A stretch of DNA of 64,000 nucleotides from JAGPCK01 sp041675505 (GTDB lineage Bacteria; Bacteroidota; Bacteroidia; UKL13-3), in contig JBAYTR010000007.1 of the NCBI GenBank assembly GCA_041675505.1, positions 62,001 to 126,000 on the forward strand. The letters are read 5' to 3'. Numbering within the stretch: position 1 is the first letter of the stretch; every line of letters starts with the position of its first letter. The notes beneath the pieces are model-generated. The model had not been told where the DNA came from, ran no database searches, and was given only the letters and a program-made list of their open reading frames with translations. Of the stretch, positions 63,675 through 64,000 are shown one piece after another. The translations under genes and the position numbers were made by a program.

Positions 63675-64000
63675 TTAGCGGTGCTGTAGTATACGTATCT
63701 TCTGTCCTTTTTTAATGTAGGTTTCTGCCATCTGGTTCCACTTCATCACATCGGGCACACTCACATTAAATTTCTTGGCCACATCATTGATGTCCTCATT
63801 CTTCTCAACGGTGTACTCGATCATAATAAACTCTTCGTATGGTTTGGCCGGTTCTTCTTCCAGCATAAACTCTTCTTCTAAATCTGCTGAATCACCTGTA
63901 AGGTAATGCCCGGCTAAATCCACATTTTTTTCTTTGGGCAATTCTATAAAATATTTCTTCCCTTCAGCATTGGTAAGGTAAGGTTTACGTAACCACGGAT
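63675..64000 (-). CDS. LysM-domain protein (5' part outside window)
   Basis: The frame is open to the window edge, so only the last 108 residues are visible (the stop is at 63675). A short motif RKPYLTNAEGKKYFIELPK precedes an acidic linker, and a C-terminal LysM domain follows (IEYTVEKNEDINDVAKKFNVSVPDVMKWNQM..IKKGQKIRIL), which binds peptidoglycan or related glycans. Such tails are found on cell-wall hydrolases and adhesins. The N-terminal domain, which would tell the function, lies beyond 64000. Confidence 0.8.
   Translation of the reverse strand, partial: PWLRKPYLTNAEGKKYFIELPKEKNVDLAGHYLTGDSADLEEEFMLEEEPAKPYEEFIMIEYTVEKNEDINDVAKKFNVSVPDVMKWNQMAETYIKKGQKIRILQHR

Overview
The window is a chromosomal segment from a member of the Bacteroidota. 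The evidence is: two proteins ending in type IX secretion (T9SS) type A sorting domains, many lipid-exported and beta-barrel envelope proteins, almost no Shine-Dalgarno sequences, repeated -7 promoter elements of the TAnnTTTG type, and typical neighbourhoods of the phylum (fused alpha/beta 2-oxoacid dehydrogenase E1, GH3-family protein, group II GGGP synthase, DUF1573, yicC-gmk-nadD). No tRNA, rRNA or CRISPR array was seen. Most of the window is ordinary core genome. One A+T-rich accessory segment stands out at about 45.7-51.0 kb.

Layout. 1-3.05 kb: a sensory operon of a TPR histidine kinase (cut by the window start), a LytS-like protein whose ATPase half looks degenerate, and a LytTR response regulator. 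3.16-11.54 kb: one giant secreted protein with 27 copies of a roughly 97-residue repeat and a T9SS sorting domain, followed by about 630 bp of non-coding DNA with a diverged 120-bp direct repeat and a strong 25-bp inverted repeat. 12.2-16.0 kb (minus): a coiled-coil membrane protein, then a tightly packed operon with two thioredoxin-fold proteins, a YjjG-type HAD phosphatase, uracil phosphoribosyltransferase and a small unknown protein. 16.2-22.4 kb: a second T9SS cargo protein and an envelope cluster (LolA-like, secreted YidD-like, two TPR/PGxGxxYxG membrane proteins, two TM2-like proteins, a TPR-type protein). 22.6-43.1 kb: class II ribonucleotide reductase, GGGP synthase, PhoD-like phosphatase, GH3-family protein with an LTA-synthase-like sulfatase, M1 peptidase fused to a probable beta-barrel, TPR protein, phosphosulfolactate synthase, YqeY, a GT-C glycosyltransferase, a second LTA-synthase-like protein, a lipoprotein and a DUF1573 protein. 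43.3-45.7 kb: fused E1.

45.7-51.0 kb is the accessory segment: two overlapping reverse transcriptase genes that resemble the two-RT anti-phage system DRT type 3 (Drt3a/Drt3b). The first RT carries a striking periodic CxC cysteine array. It is followed by a structured non-coding stretch, a CPBP membrane protease gene and a GNAT acetyltransferase gene. The CPBP gene is bracketed by two related non-coding repeats that end in GTTAGYGG, which looks like a cassette boundary.

51.2-64.0 kb: outer-membrane protein with an ECF sigma factor and probable anti-sigma partner, assorted oxidoreductases, a metallo-beta-lactamase-fold hydrolase, a solute symporter with a CapA-like protein, a SET-domain protein, and the operon EamA transporter-yicC-gmk-nadD-GNAT. 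A LysM-domain gene is cut by the window end.

Three genes (17584, 39638, 60254) have a -7 promoter element only 3-4 bases before the start codon, so they may be transcribed as leaderless mRNAs.
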